Below, in pieces: positions 26,144 to 34,267 of a DNA stretch of 64,000 bases. This stretch comes from Asticcacaulis endophyticus. GTDB taxonomy: Bacteria; Pseudomonadota; Alphaproteobacteria; Caulobacterales; Caulobacteraceae. A program made the translations under genes and the position numbers. The first letter of the stretch is position 1. The number at the start of each line of letters is the position of its first letter. Under the pieces are notes generated by a model. The model searched no databases. It saw only the letters and a list, made by a program, of their open reading frames with translations, and had not been told where the DNA came from. Location: assembly GCF_014652575.1 (NCBI RefSeq), contig NZ_BMZB01000006.1, positions 62,001 through 126,000 on the forward strand, in the 5' to 3' direction.

Positions 26144-26840
26144 GCATGACCATTCCCACGAGCATGGCGCGACCTGTTCCCACGGCCATGATCACAGCCA
26201 CGACAAAGGCCACGGTTTTCTGGGCTTGGGCCACCATGATCATGATACCGGCCCGGTGGTTGAGGCGCGCTATCGCAAGGTGTTGTGGATCGTGCTGGCG
26301 GCCAATGCGGCGATGTTTTTGGTCGAAATCGGGGCGGGGCTTAAGGGCCTGTCGATGGCGCTTTTGGCCGATGCGCTCGATTTCGCGGGCGATGCCGGCA
26401 ATATCGCTATTAGCCTGCTGGTCTTAAGCGCCGTGCAGTCGGTGCGCGCTAAGGCATCCCTGTTCAAGGTCGCCTGCATGGTCGCGTTCAGCCTGTGGGT
26501 CGGGGTGGCGACGGTCGTGCAACTCATCAACGGGACGGTGCCGCGCCCTGAGATCATGGGGATAGTCTCGGTGCTGGCTATCGCCGTTAATCTGGGCAGT
26601 GCGGCGTTTCTGTATCGTTATAGGTCGGGTGATTCCAACGTCATGTCGGTGTGGCTGTGTGCGCGCAATGATGCCATCGGCAATGTTATGGTGATGGTCG
26701 CCGCCGTCATCGTCTGGCTGACCGGATCAAACATCGCCGATGCGGTGGTAGCTCTGTTGATGGTGGCTCTGGGGTTATCGGCGGCGTGGCGGATCACGCG
26801 TCAGGCGATATTGGAATTGCGCACCAGATCAAAATTTTGA
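26136..26840 (+). CDS. Cation diffusion facilitator (CDF) metal efflux transporter
   Basis: A 234-residue inner-membrane transporter with a His-rich N-terminus (HDHSHEHGATCSHGHDHSHD, about 4-23), about six TM helices from residue 45, and D-x-x-x-D metal-site signatures in ALLADALDFAGDAGN and ARNDAIGNVM. It exports divalent cations (Zn, Co, Cd class) from the cytoplasm using the proton gradient. The usual cytoplasmic C-terminal domain is missing, so this is a short CDF. It is the second gene of the ArsR operon, overlapping it by 8 bases. Confidence 0.92.
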   Translation: MTEHDHSHEHGATCSHGHDHSHDKGHGFLGLGHHDHDTGPVVEARYRKVLWIVLAANAAMFLVEIGAGLKGLSMALLADALDFAGDAGNIAISLLVLSAVQSVRAKASLFKVACMVAFSLWVGVATVVQLINGTVPRPEIMGIVSVLAIAVNLGSAAFLYRYRSGDSNVMSVWLCARNDAIGNVMVMVAAVIVWLTGSNIADAVVALLMVALGLSAAWRITRQAILELRTRSKF

Positions 26841-26846
26841 TCTGGT
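26823..26846 (+). terminator. Perfect 24-base palindrome at the CDF stop codon, probable terminator
   Basis: Twelve-base arms ACCAGATCAAAA and their exact complement span the TGA. The following sequence is T-rich (TATTTGTTTTGTCGCTC). It could be a terminator or an attenuation element. Confidence 0.5.
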
Positions 26847-26871
26847 TATTTGTTTTGTCGCTCTTTCTTCA

Positions 26872-26895
26872 CCCAAAAGTGGGGCCACTTTTGGG
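26872..26895. repeat. Palindrome CCCAAAAGTGG/CCACTTTTGGG
   Basis: Two 11-base arms are separated by GG, in the gap between the CDF and MliC genes. It resembles small extragenic palindromes found widely in bacteria. Confidence 0.5.
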
Positions 26896-27012
26896 GAAAA
26901 CGCTCTCATTAATCCCTATCAAAAACTTATTTTGAAGCGGGTACAAAACCTTTATAAGACATATGGTAAACCGCACAGGTCGTCGAAAGACCGAAGGAAA
27001 AAGGGCAGGGAC

Positions 27013-27348
27013 ATGATCCGCATTTTAGCCGCGTCAACCGCAGTGATCACCTTATCGGCCTGCGCCACCATGCCGTCCGCCCCGCCACCACCTCCGCCGC
27101 CACCTTTGGGCGCACCGTCAGCCGACGGTATCCCGTACACTTGCGCGGATGGCACCAGCTTTGTGATCAGCTTTACGCCGGATGCGGCCATTGTGACTCT
27201 GGCTGACGGTACGCAACTGCAACTCAAGCAGCAGCCGGTGGCGTCCGGCATGTGGTACACGTCGGGCAAGCATGAGTTCCGCGGCAAGGGCTCAGAGGCG
27301 ACCTGGGGCGTCGGGCGCATGGTGCCCACGCAGTGTAAGACAGATTAA
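27013..27348 (+). CDS. MliC-family lysozyme-inhibitor lipoprotein
   Basis: A 111-residue lipoprotein. The signal sequence ends in the lipobox LSAC (about residues 14-17), followed by a Pro-rich linker of eight prolines. The domain YTCADGTSFVISFTPDAAIV, ending GVGRMVPTQC, fits the MliC fold with its disulfide cysteines and the DG..L.L loop. The family inhibits C-type lysozyme in the periplasm. Its stop codon interlocks with that of the convergent DUF1345 gene in TTAA. Confidence 0.82.
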   Translation: MIRILAASTAVITLSACATMPSAPPPPPPPPLGAPSADGIPYTCADGTSFVISFTPDAAIVTLADGTQLQLKQQPVASGMWYTSGKHEFRGKGSEATWGVGRMVPTQCKTD

Positions 27349-28028
27349 GTCACAAAACCGGCGGCAATATTTATCGTTAGCGCCAGTATGGCGGTATTGA
27401 AAAAGAACGCAAACACCGCATGGAACAGGTTCGTCCGGCGCATGGCTTTTGAGGTGATGGCGACATCAGCGGTCTGGGCGGCGGTGCCTATGATAAATGA
27501 GAAATACAGGAAATCGAGATAGTCGGGCGTTGGGTCTTTATCCGGAAAGCTCAGGCCGGGGGACTTATTGCGCTCAAGGCCGATATAATAGGCATGGGCG
27601 TAATGCAGCGCGAAAATCGTGTGTACGAAGGCCCAACTGGTGACAATGGTGGCCACCACCAGCGCAATGGTCAGGCTGCGCTGCGCACCATGCAGGGTTT
27701 TGGCTTCAATCAGTTCAGTGACCACCGCGGTGATGCAGATGATGATCGTCAGTACTGACAACATGAGGATGGCGACCTGCGCCACGTCCTGCTGTTCGGC
27801 CCGTTTATGCATTGACGCTTCGTTCGCCTTAAGCATCATCCGCCAGCTAAGGCTCAGATAGATGACGGCGGCGATATTCCACGCAATCACTATGTCTTTG
27901 GACAGCCGCCAGTCGGTCAGCCACATAAGGCCCGCGACTATGGCCACGGCCAAGGCTGCGCACCCGGACAGGATGGGGCGGGCATGGACAAAGCGTATAG
28001 CGATATGGGGCGGCTTTGAGGTAGACAT
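27345..28028 (-). CDS. DUF1345 integral membrane protein
   Basis: A 227-residue protein with about five hydrophobic helices and the family landmarks SWAFVHTIFALHYAHAYYIG and PDYLDFLYFSFIIGTAAQTA. Its function is unknown. It is convergent with, and overlaps by four bases, the MliC gene. It lies 20 bases downstream of the adenosine deaminase gene on the same strand, so it may be co-transcribed with it. Confidence 0.88.
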   Translation of the reverse strand: MSTSKPPHIAIRFVHARPILSGCAALAVAIVAGLMWLTDWRLSKDIVIAWNIAAVIYLSLSWRMMLKANEASMHKRAEQQDVAQVAILMLSVLTIIICITAVVTELIEAKTLHGAQRSLTIALVVATIVTSWAFVHTIFALHYAHAYYIGLERNKSPGLSFPDKDPTPDYLDFLYFSFIIGTAAQTADVAITSKAMRRTNLFHAVFAFFFNTAILALTINIAAGFVT

Positions 28029-28048
28029 GGTGGTATAATAGGTTGAAT

Positions 28049-29065
28049 TTAACCCGCGTATATCTCTAATTCTTTGAGCAGCGCGGCCTTTCGTGCATCC
28101 GGGGCGAATGACCCGGTGATGGAGTTGCGCGCCAAGGTCACGCAGTCGGCTTGGTCGATCAGGCCAATCGCCGTCAGGGCGCGGAAATTGTCATTCACAT
28201 AACCGCCGAAATAGGCCGGATCATCGGAATTGATGGTGGCTTTCAGGCCGCGTTTGAGCATGTGCGGGATGGGGTGGTGGGTCATGTCCTCAACCACGCA
28301 CAGCTTATAGTTCGACAGTGGACACACGGTTAGCGTCAGGCCGGACGCCACCAGACGCTTCGTGAGGGCGTCATCCTCCAGTGAGCGGTTACCGTGGTCA
28401 ACGCGGTCGATGTTCAGGATATCCAGTGCTTCGTAAACGTATTCTGGCGGGCCTTCTTCGCCGGCGTGGGCGACCAGCTTCAGCCCCAGTTCGCGGGCGC
28501 GGGCAAAGACGCGGGCGAATTTCGACGGTGGGTGGCCGACTTCGGAGGAATCAAGGCCCACGCCGATAATCTTATCAAGGTGGGTCAGGGCCATCTCAAG
28601 GGTCTCTAACGCCGCCTCTTCCGGCAGATGGCGCAGAAAACACAGGATCAAACCGCTGGTCAGGCCCCATTTAGCTTCGGCCTCAAGCTGTGCGCGGTTA
28701 AGGCCGCCAACTACCGTCTCATAGGCTATGCCGCGATCGGTATGGGTCTGCGGATCAAAGAAAATCTCGGCATGGCGGACGCAGTCGGCGGCGGCGCGCG
28801 CAAAATAGGCCATGGCCAGATCGTAAAAATCGGCCTCGGTGCGCAGGACATCGGCGCCCTGATAATAGATGTCGAGAAAGTCCTGAAGGTTCGAGAAATC
28901 ATAGGCGGCCCGTACAGCCTCTATGCTGTTGAAGGGCAGGGTGATGCCGTTACGCTGCGCCAGATCGAACATCAGTTCGGGCTCCAGCGTGCCTTCGATA
29001 TGGACATGCAGTTCCGCCTTGGGAAGGCCCGCCACAAAATCATCCAGCGTCAAATTGTTGGTCAT
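28049..29065 (-). CDS. add: Adenosine deaminase
   Basis: A 338-residue amidohydrolase-fold enzyme converting adenosine to inosine (or a close adenosine/adenine deaminase). Metal and catalytic residues show in [43 protein letters not shown] and [14 protein letters not shown]. The start at 29065 is used because GGAG lies six bases before it; an ATG at 29077 is the alternative. It sits downstream of an isochorismatase-fold gene on the same strand. Adenosine and adenine deaminases of this family are hard to separate by eye. Confidence 0.88.
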   Translation of the reverse strand: MTNNLTLDDFVAGLPKAELHVHIEGTLEPELMFDLAQRNGITLPFNSIEAVRAAYDFSNLQDFLDIYYQGADVLRTEADFYDLAMAYFARAAADCVRHAEIFFDPQTHTDRGIAYETVVGGLNRAQLEAEAKWGLTSGLILCFLRHLPEEAALETLEMALTHLDKIIGVGLDSSEVGHPPSKFARVFARARELGLKLVAHAGEEGPPEYVYEALDILNIDRVDHGNRSLEDDALTKRLVASGLTLTVCPLSNYKLCVVEDMTHHPIPHMLKRGLKATINSDDPAYFGGYVNDNFRALTAIGLIDQADCVTLARNSITGSFAPDARKAALLKELEIYAG

Positions 29066-29116
29066 CACGATCTCCATATCTTATAGTTGGTTGGAAACCA
29101 TAGCGTGGCAAGGGGC

Positions 29117-29686
29117 TTAAGCCGTAAAATGCAGTTCGGCGCTTTGGATAACGCGGGCAAGGCGCGGCAGGATGTGCTGGACGCTCAGGCGGTGCAGGTG
29201 GTCGGACTGGCTGGTGCAGATATCTTCGCAGATGACGACATCATAGCCATGCTCCCACGCCTGACGCGCCGTTGATTCGACGCCGAAATTGGTGGCGATA
29301 CCGCCGAGGACTATGGTTTTCATCCCGCGCCGGCGCAGTTGGGCATCAAGCTCGGTCCCGTACAGCGCGCCCCACTGATGTTTGGCAATTACCAGATCGT
29401 TGTCTTTGACCAGACCGGGGTGAAAGGTGGCAAAATCGGCAGGCAAGCCGCCTTCGGGACGGGCCATGGGCTGATCGACATTCATGGACGGCATGTCGGC
29501 ATAGTCCTTGGCCCAGCAGACGTGAACGGGTACGACCAGTGCGTTCGCAGCCCTGAACCGTTCCGCCAGAGCCATGCCACTTTGCGCCACCACCTGACCG
29601 TCGCGCGGCTCCAGCGGCCGGTTGATGATGCCGTTTTGCAGGTCGATCAGGACAAGGGCGGTGGTGCGGGGATTAAGCGCGATCAT
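29117..29686 (-). CDS. Isochorismatase-fold protein lacking the catalytic cysteine
   Basis: A 189-residue protein of the cysteine-hydrolase/isochorismatase superfamily, starting MIALNPRTTALVLIDLQNGI. The conserved D15 and K102 are present. The cysteine expected in the GxATNxCVExTAR motif is replaced: here the text is GGIATNFGVESTARQAWEHG, with Gly at 135. E. coli YecD-type relatives are known with the same substitution. It therefore should not use the usual thiol nucleophile. It lies just upstream of adenosine deaminase on the same strand. Confidence 0.85.
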   Translation of the reverse strand: MIALNPRTTALVLIDLQNGIINRPLEPRDGQVVAQSGMALAERFRAANALVVPVHVCWAKDYADMPSMNVDQPMARPEGGLPADFATFHPGLVKDNDLVIAKHQWGALYGTELDAQLRRRGMKTIVLGGIATNFGVESTARQAWEHGYDVVICEDICTSQSDHLHRLSVQHILPRLARVIQSAELHFTA

Positions 29687-29854
29687 ATCAGGTCTCTTTT
29701 GGTATAGTCTCTCCCCATCTTCGAGAGGGGGGAGGTAGGTTGTCAATTCGGAAGTCGGTTTAAGGGCTTGCTTTGGCGGTGCGTTGCGCTAAATTAATCG
29801 CAATCAATCAATATCGAGCATATGTTCGGCTCGGTAAATCTCAGGGGCTTGTGC

Positions 29855-30844
29855 ATGGATCGTCGTCGTTTACTCACGCTGGGGGCTGCGGCCGCGTTTT
29901 TTCCGCAGGTTGCCTGCGCCCAAACGCCAACTGCGCCTGCGAGCCTCGCGCCAAAACCCGTTCCGGCGCTGAAACCGCCGCTCGAAAGCTTTAAATTATG
30001 GCCCAACGGTGCGCCGGGGGCGGAAAACGTCACGGCCAAAGAAGACTGGATTTTGCGTAACCCCGGTGGCGACCCGAACGACACCGCCGCCACCCATGTT
30101 ACCGATCCGATCCTGATGGTGCGCAGGCCTAAAAACCCCAATGGCGCAGCGGTGCTGATGATCCCCGGCGGCGGCTATGTGCGGGTGGCGGTATCGCGCG
30201 CGGGCGGAGGCACCGATCAGTGGCTGGCCGATCAGGGCATCACCACCTTCACCATGACCTACCGCTTACCGGCCGATGGTTGGGCCGCGGGACCGCAAGC
30301 GCCGCTTCAGGACGCCCAGCGCGCCATCCGTCTGATCCGTCACCGCGCCGCCGAGTTCGGTATTGATCCGAACCATATCGGGGTGATTGGTTTTTCGGCG
30401 GGCGGGCATCTGGCCGGTTGGGTGTCGGAAAGCTTTGGACGGGAAACCTATGCCGCCGTCGATGAAGCCGATACGCAATCGTCCAAGCCCCTGATGGCGG
30501 CTCTGTTCTATCCGGTTATGACGATGATGGCCCCCTATGCCCACGGCGGGTCGGTCAAGCAGTTGTTCCCCAATGGCCCGACCGATGCCCAGCGCAAGGC
30601 CTTGTCGCTGGAGCAAAACCTGCCGGTCGATATGCCGCCGACCTTTCTGGCCCATGCCGGTGATGACCGGGTGGTGGTGGCTGAAAACAGCCTGATGCTC
30701 TATCAGGCCCTGCGCGCCAATAAGACGCCGACGGAACTGCATATCTTTGAGAAAGGCGGCCACGGACTGCGCACCGACGGCAAGGATGAGCCGTTCATGG
30801 AGCTATGGTTGCCGTTCGCTAAGCGGCACGGGCTGTTGGGCTAG
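29855..30844 (+). CDS. Exported alpha/beta hydrolase (BD-FAE/acetyl-esterase-like)
   Basis: A 329-residue protein with a twin-arginine-like signal (MDRRRLLTLGAAAAFFPQVA, ending CAQ), so it is probably periplasmic. The hydrolase domain shows an oxyanion segment IPGGGYVRVAVS, the nucleophile GFSAGGHLAGW, the aspartate in AHAGDDRVVV and the histidine in GGHGLR. The start at 29855 has CAGGGG about 8 bases upstream. Homologous esterases deacetylate xylan and other polysaccharides. It has no partner genes here. Confidence 0.88.
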   Translation: MDRRRLLTLGAAAAFFPQVACAQTPTAPASLAPKPVPALKPPLESFKLWPNGAPGAENVTAKEDWILRNPGGDPNDTAATHVTDPILMVRRPKNPNGAAVLMIPGGGYVRVAVSRAGGGTDQWLADQGITTFTMTYRLPADGWAAGPQAPLQDAQRAIRLIRHRAAEFGIDPNHIGVIGFSAGGHLAGWVSESFGRETYAAVDEADTQSSKPLMAALFYPVMTMMAPYAHGGSVKQLFPNGPTDAQRKALSLEQNLPVDMPPTFLAHAGDDRVVVAENSLMLYQALRANKTPTELHIFEKGGHGLRTDGKDEPFMELWLPFAKRHGLLG

Positions 30845-31000
30845 CGGGCTAATTGCCGCTATTGGACTGTGTAAACAATTATTAACCATGATGGTTGTTT
30901 GTTGATTTCCATCAAAATCTAAATGCACCAAGTGTTCTGTAGTGCTTATATTTTGGTAATGTATTTTTTTAAATTATATATTGTTAATTAAGGGGGAAAG

Positions 31001-31858
31001 ATGACTGAAGACACTGATTTATCGGAAGGGTATGTAAGTATTCCTACAGATGAAGATGATTTATCAATATTTCTAAATGGGCTTGATAGCATGCCTTTAG
31101 GAAAAGCTGGCAATAAATCTTTAAGAGAGAAATTAGGTTGGAACGAAGATCATAACCGGTATTGGCGTGCTCATGGACGAGCTCTCGATCAAGGTAAAAT
31201 AGAGGTTGGTCGCGGTAGAGGGGGGAGTGTTCAGTTAGTTAAAATTATTGAAGAGTTAGACAATGGTTCAGAAGCAACTAATGTTTTACACCAATCAGCT
31301 CCTTTAAACCCTCAACGAGAAGCGAATTTATATGAACCAGCGAGGAAAGTTATTGATAATAGTTGGGCAAAAGCTGAAAATTACGATGAATATGTAGTGA
31401 GTATAACCGCAACTCGTGGACGCGCGTACACTGGGGGAAAGTGGACACGGCCGGATATATCAATACTAGCTATAAAGGCGTATCCTTATTTACCTCATCG
31501 TTATTTTGAAATCGTAACATTCGAGGTAAAACCAAAAGACCAAACTACTGTTGAGGGAGTTTTCGAGGCGCTATCCCATCAGCAATTTGCAACCAGATCA
31601 TATGCTATTTTTCATGTTCCCGATCTAAACCAGAATGAGGTTTTTCTTGATAAATTTCCTGATGGTCAACGCATCCTAGCAACTGCTCGGAAACATGGAA
31701 TAGGCGTAATATTAGCTACGGATATTGAGGATTGGGAAACTTGGGACGAAATTCTCAGCGCGGAGAAGACAATTCCTGACCCTGAACAAGCTAACAGATT
31801 TATTGCGACCGGGTTTGGTTCTGATATCCATGATAAGATTATAAAGTGGCATAAATAA
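31001..31858 (+). CDS. Putative PD-(D/E)xK nuclease with N-terminal DNA-binding-like region (AT-rich, probably acquired)
   Basis: A 285-residue protein of markedly lower GC than its neighbours. The N-terminal part looks helical and basic (NKSLREKLGWNEDHNRYWRA, then HGRALDQGKIEVGRGRGGSV), as a winged-helix would. The C-terminal part has PDIS (D152), and 21-25 residues later FEVK (E175, K177), the spacing of a PD-(D/E)xK catalytic core. A downstream helix reads EALSHQQFATRSYAIF, where Q194/Q195 and Y201 resemble the QxxxY-like fourth motif. The nuclease call is motif-based. A GGGG ribosome site precedes it. It stands alone, with no methylase beside it. It could be a defence nuclease or a degenerate fragment. 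Confidence 0.6.
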   Translation: MTEDTDLSEGYVSIPTDEDDLSIFLNGLDSMPLGKAGNKSLREKLGWNEDHNRYWRAHGRALDQGKIEVGRGRGGSVQLVKIIEELDNGSEATNVLHQSAPLNPQREANLYEPARKVIDNSWAKAENYDEYVVSITATRGRAYTGGKWTRPDISILAIKAYPYLPHRYFEIVTFEVKPKDQTTVEGVFEALSHQQFATRSYAIFHVPDLNQNEVFLDKFPDGQRILATARKHGIGVILATDIEDWETWDEILSAEKTIPDPEQANRFIATGFGSDIHDKIIKWHK

Positions 31859-31885
31859 AATGTCAGGAATATTGGGCAGGTAATC

Positions 31886-32449
31886 TTAAGTCGCTCTAAA
31901 ACAATCCTTAACGTGGTCATCAACCATGCCGATGGCCTGCATATAGGCATAGAGTATGGTCGAGCCGACAAAGCTCATGCCGCGTTTTTTGAGATCTTTC
32001 GAGAGGGCGTCCGATTCAGGCGTCATCGCGGGCACGTCTTTGAGCGTTGCTGGCCGGTTGATCTTGGGCGCACCGCCCACAAAGCGCCACAGATAAGCAT
32101 CAAACGATCCGAACTCTTTTTGAATGGCCATGAACGCAAGGGCATTTTTGCGCACCGAATATATCTTGAGGCGATTCTTTATAATGCCGGGGTGGGTCAT
32201 CAGGGCCTCACATTCGTCATCGGTCATCTGCGAACAGGCGACCACATCGAAATTGTGAAAGGCCTCGCGATACCCTTCCCGACGGACCAGAATGCTTTCC
32301 CAGTTCAGGCCCGCCTGCGCGCCCTCCAGGATCAGCATCTCGAACAACAGCCGGTCGTCGTGGACGGCCATACCCCATTCCGTGTCATGATAATGGACAT
32401 AGTGAGGCTTGTTCAGGTTCACCCAGCCGCAGCGGATTTTATCGGTCAT
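31886..32449 (-). CDS. tag: DNA-3-methyladenine glycosylase I
   Basis: A 187-residue base-excision repair enzyme removing 3-methyladenine. It reads MTDKIRCGWVNLNKPHYVHY with the family-typical YHDTEWGMAVHDDRLLFEML, followed by EGAQAGLNWESIL. The four zinc-binding residues usually include the early Cys and the late H/C pair; C9 and the late C (KDCFRA) are visible. The start at 32449 has AAGAG about 6 bases upstream; the alternative at 32455 is less good. It is followed on the same strand by the DUF1398 and MarR genes. Confidence 0.94.
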   Translation of the reverse strand: MTDKIRCGWVNLNKPHYVHYHDTEWGMAVHDDRLLFEMLILEGAQAGLNWESILVRREGYREAFHNFDVVACSQMTDDECEALMTHPGIIKNRLKIYSVRKNALAFMAIQKEFGSFDAYLWRFVGGAPKINRPATLKDVPAMTPESDALSKDLKKRGMSFVGSTILYAYMQAIGMVDDHVKDCFRAT

Positions 32450-32462
32450 AGGCATCTCTTTT

Positions 32463-32855
32463 TTAGCTGGCGGATGGGAAGTGTTCTATATGCTGTGACC
32501 CGTCGCGTCCGAAATAGATAGCCTGTCTGCCCGAAATGAATACCCAATAATGGCAGCAGCCCGCCCTAACGATCAGGTCCATAAAGGTCAGATATTTGAT
32601 CCGGCCATGCTGGATGTCGGTAATGGCAGACTTGACGGCGGCGGCATCGAAGGTGAGGGGGATGTCGCCCGCGTCATAATCATAGGCGCCGACGTGGCTG
32701 GAACCATCTGTGCCCCAGGCCAGATGACGCTGGCCCGGAATGTCGACCAGATAGCGTTCCGTACCGCTTTGCGCCAGACGCATGACCACTTCGGGAAAGG
32801 TGATCTGCTCGGCCAGCGACAATTTCAGGGTGCTTTCGACAATATGTGCGTCCAT
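32463..32855 (-). CDS. DUF1398 family protein
   Basis: A 130-residue protein beginning MDAHIVESTLKLSLAEQITF with the family's PEVVMRLAQSGTERYLVDIP and IQHGRIKYLTFMDLI. It resembles E. coli YbcV, a small family of unknown function. It is encoded between MarR and tag with tiny gaps, so the three probably form an operon. Confidence 0.78.
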   Translation of the reverse strand: MDAHIVESTLKLSLAEQITFPEVVMRLAQSGTERYLVDIPGQRHLAWGTDGSSHVGAYDYDAGDIPLTFDAAAVKSAITDIQHGRIKYLTFMDLIVRAGCCHYWVFISGRQAIYFGRDGSQHIEHFPSAS

Positions 32856-32858
32856 GAT

Positions 32859-33326
32859 CTATACCATCCGGTCTTTGCCGCGCGTGTCAGGGTTCCAGCC
32901 ATTGGCGGCGAGCAAGGCTTTGATGGTGGCGGTGAGTTTGGCCTTATCGGCGGCGTTTAAGGTACTGAAAAACGCCGCATCATTGGCATCGGCCTCATCG
33001 GCAAGCTGCGGCAAAAGCTGCGCGCCTTTGCGGGTCAGGGATAGTTTCACCGCCCGTCGGTCGATCGGATCGGTGTTGCGGTTAATCAGCCCTTTGTGGA
33101 CCATACGCTCGGCCATGCGCGACAGCGACGAGGCATCGATGCCGACGATTCGCGCCGCTTCGTTAAGGCTCAGGTCGCCTTTGCCATATAGTGAGCGCAT
33201 GACGACCCACTGGGCGACGGTGATATCGTGTTTTTCGAGCCGTTTCGCAAAGCTGTCAGACACGAAATTCGACAGGCAACGCAGCCAGTAACCCAAATGA
33301 TCGTCGAGGGATGAGATTTTTTTCAT
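32859..33326 (-). CDS. MarR family transcriptional regulator
   Basis: A 155-residue winged-helix regulator starting MKKISSLDDHLGYWLRCLSN. Its DNA-binding region is LSLNEAARIVGIDASSLSRM followed by AERMVHKGLINRNTDPIDRR, a classical MarR wing. It is the first gene of the MarR/DUF1398/tag set and has a good promoter whose calculated start falls on the ATG itself, so the mRNA is probably leaderless. A partly symmetrical AT-rich element overlaps the promoter and may be its operator. Confidence 0.9.
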   Translation of the reverse strand: MKKISSLDDHLGYWLRCLSNFVSDSFAKRLEKHDITVAQWVVMRSLYGKGDLSLNEAARIVGIDASSLSRMAERMVHKGLINRNTDPIDRRAVKLSLTRKGAQLLPQLADEADANDAAFFSTLNAADKAKLTATIKALLAANGWNPDTRGKDRMV

Positions 33327-33332
33327 GATTCA

Positions 33333-33361
33333 TCATTAATTGCATATACATTAATTGTCAA
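33333..33361 (-). promoter_or_regulatory. Sigma-70 type promoter of the MarR gene with overlapping dyad
   Basis: The minus strand shows TTGACA (33361-33356), a 17-base spacer, then TAATGA (33338-33333). Transcription would begin about position 33326, which is the A of the MarR ATG. CATTAATTGCAT and ATACATTAATTG give an imperfect dyad over 33334-33357. Confidence 0.6.
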
Positions 33362-33706
33362 TGCAATATCAAGTTCGACTGATTAATCGTTGACGGTTAA
33401 CGGTTTGCGATGGATTTGCAAAAAGTGAAATAGGGCGCAATCTGGCCCTTGTTAACCCCTGACGCGAACGGGTTTTTTCCTGATCGTTTCTTTATTCTGC
33501 TTGGGTTAGCGTGGTTTTCGAAGGGCCATGCGGGGCTTAACGGCCAACGGCTTTATCGCTCCCGCAGACCTTACGGTGGATGTATCCACCACCTTATTAG
33601 TTTCGATAATCTGGCACAGCCTCCCCCTGAATATGTGCGGGTTATCGGGTAAGTCCATACTGGACATCACGTTCGTACTGAACCTAACTTGAAAAGAGAA
33701 ACGTTC
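33362..33706. other. Intergenic stretch with one strong hairpin
   Basis: About 345 bases between the MarR promoter and the small exported protein. It holds GGTGGATGTATCCACC (33575-33590), a perfect short hairpin. The sequence around it could form a structured leader, but I cannot assign it to a known RNA family. A reading frame at 33449-33652 lacks family-like features and was not called. Confidence 0.35.
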
Positions 33707-34099
33707 ATGAAAACCACGACCTCAAAAATTGCTGTTGCTGCCCTGCTGGGTGCCTTTGTTGCCGCGCCGGTAATGGCTCAGGAAGCCACTATGCCAGCGA
33801 CCCCGCCAACCACAGCCACACCGGCGACTACACCTGAAGCGGCGACAACCGCTGAACCTGCGGCTGATGCGGTGCGTGTCACCGGCACGGTGGCCGAAGC
33901 GGCTGGCGACGGCAAAAGCTACTCGGTGGAAGTGGTCACCCAGTCCGGCAAGAGCCGCCCGATCGCGGTTGATGCCTCGGCTGTGACCGGTGCGCCCTTT
34001 GCGGTCGGTGACACTGTATCCATCACGGGTACGCTGGATGCTGACCAGACCAAGTTGACGGCTTCGGCCATCACCAAGGCGGACGCTGCGGGCCAGTAA
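33707..34099 (+). CDS. Small exported Ala/Thr/Pro-rich protein
   Basis: A 130-residue protein with a signal peptide (MKTTTSKIAVAALLGAFVAA, cleavage after VMAQ). After a low-complexity stretch of Thr, Ala and Pro (about 29-55), a beta-rich C-terminal part reads VRVTGTVAEAAGDGKSYSVE to FAVGDTVSITGTLDADQTKL, resembling an OB-like beta-barrel. I do not recognise the family. A Rho-independent terminator follows. It is probably periplasmic. Confidence 0.75.
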   Translation: MKTTTSKIAVAALLGAFVAAPVMAQEATMPATPPTTATPATTPEAATTAEPAADAVRVTGTVAEAAGDGKSYSVEVVTQSGKSRPIAVDASAVTGAPFAVGDTVSITGTLDADQTKLTASAITKADAAGQ

Positions 34100-34156
34100 G
34101 CCCCCACCCCTGACCGCAGTTTGGCCTGAATAGGGTCGACCGCGCTTGCGTCAACG

Positions 34157-34187
34157 AAAAAGGCCCTCCTAAGCGGGGGCCTTTTTT
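34157..34187 (+). terminator. Terminator after the small exported protein
   Basis: The arms AAAAAGGCCC and GGGCCTTTTTT enclose a short loop, 58 bases after the stop codon. Confidence 0.85.
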
Positions 34188-34267
34188 GTGTTTGCAGATA
34201 AGGCCCGCGCGGCATAAAACTTGCTGATCATTGCGCGACGAATTGCCTGTAACCGCCGAAAGCCATT

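Noticed and set aside
33420-33650. A 6S RNA or similar structured RNA
   Set aside because: There is a nice GGTGGAT/ATCCACC hairpin, but I could not see the long bulged stem of 6S RNA or any conserved RNA motif.
33449-33652. A 67-codon frame in the MarR-exported-protein gap
   Set aside because: It has mixed Arg, Pro and Leu composition without family features and spans a structured hairpin. I treat the stretch as non-coding.
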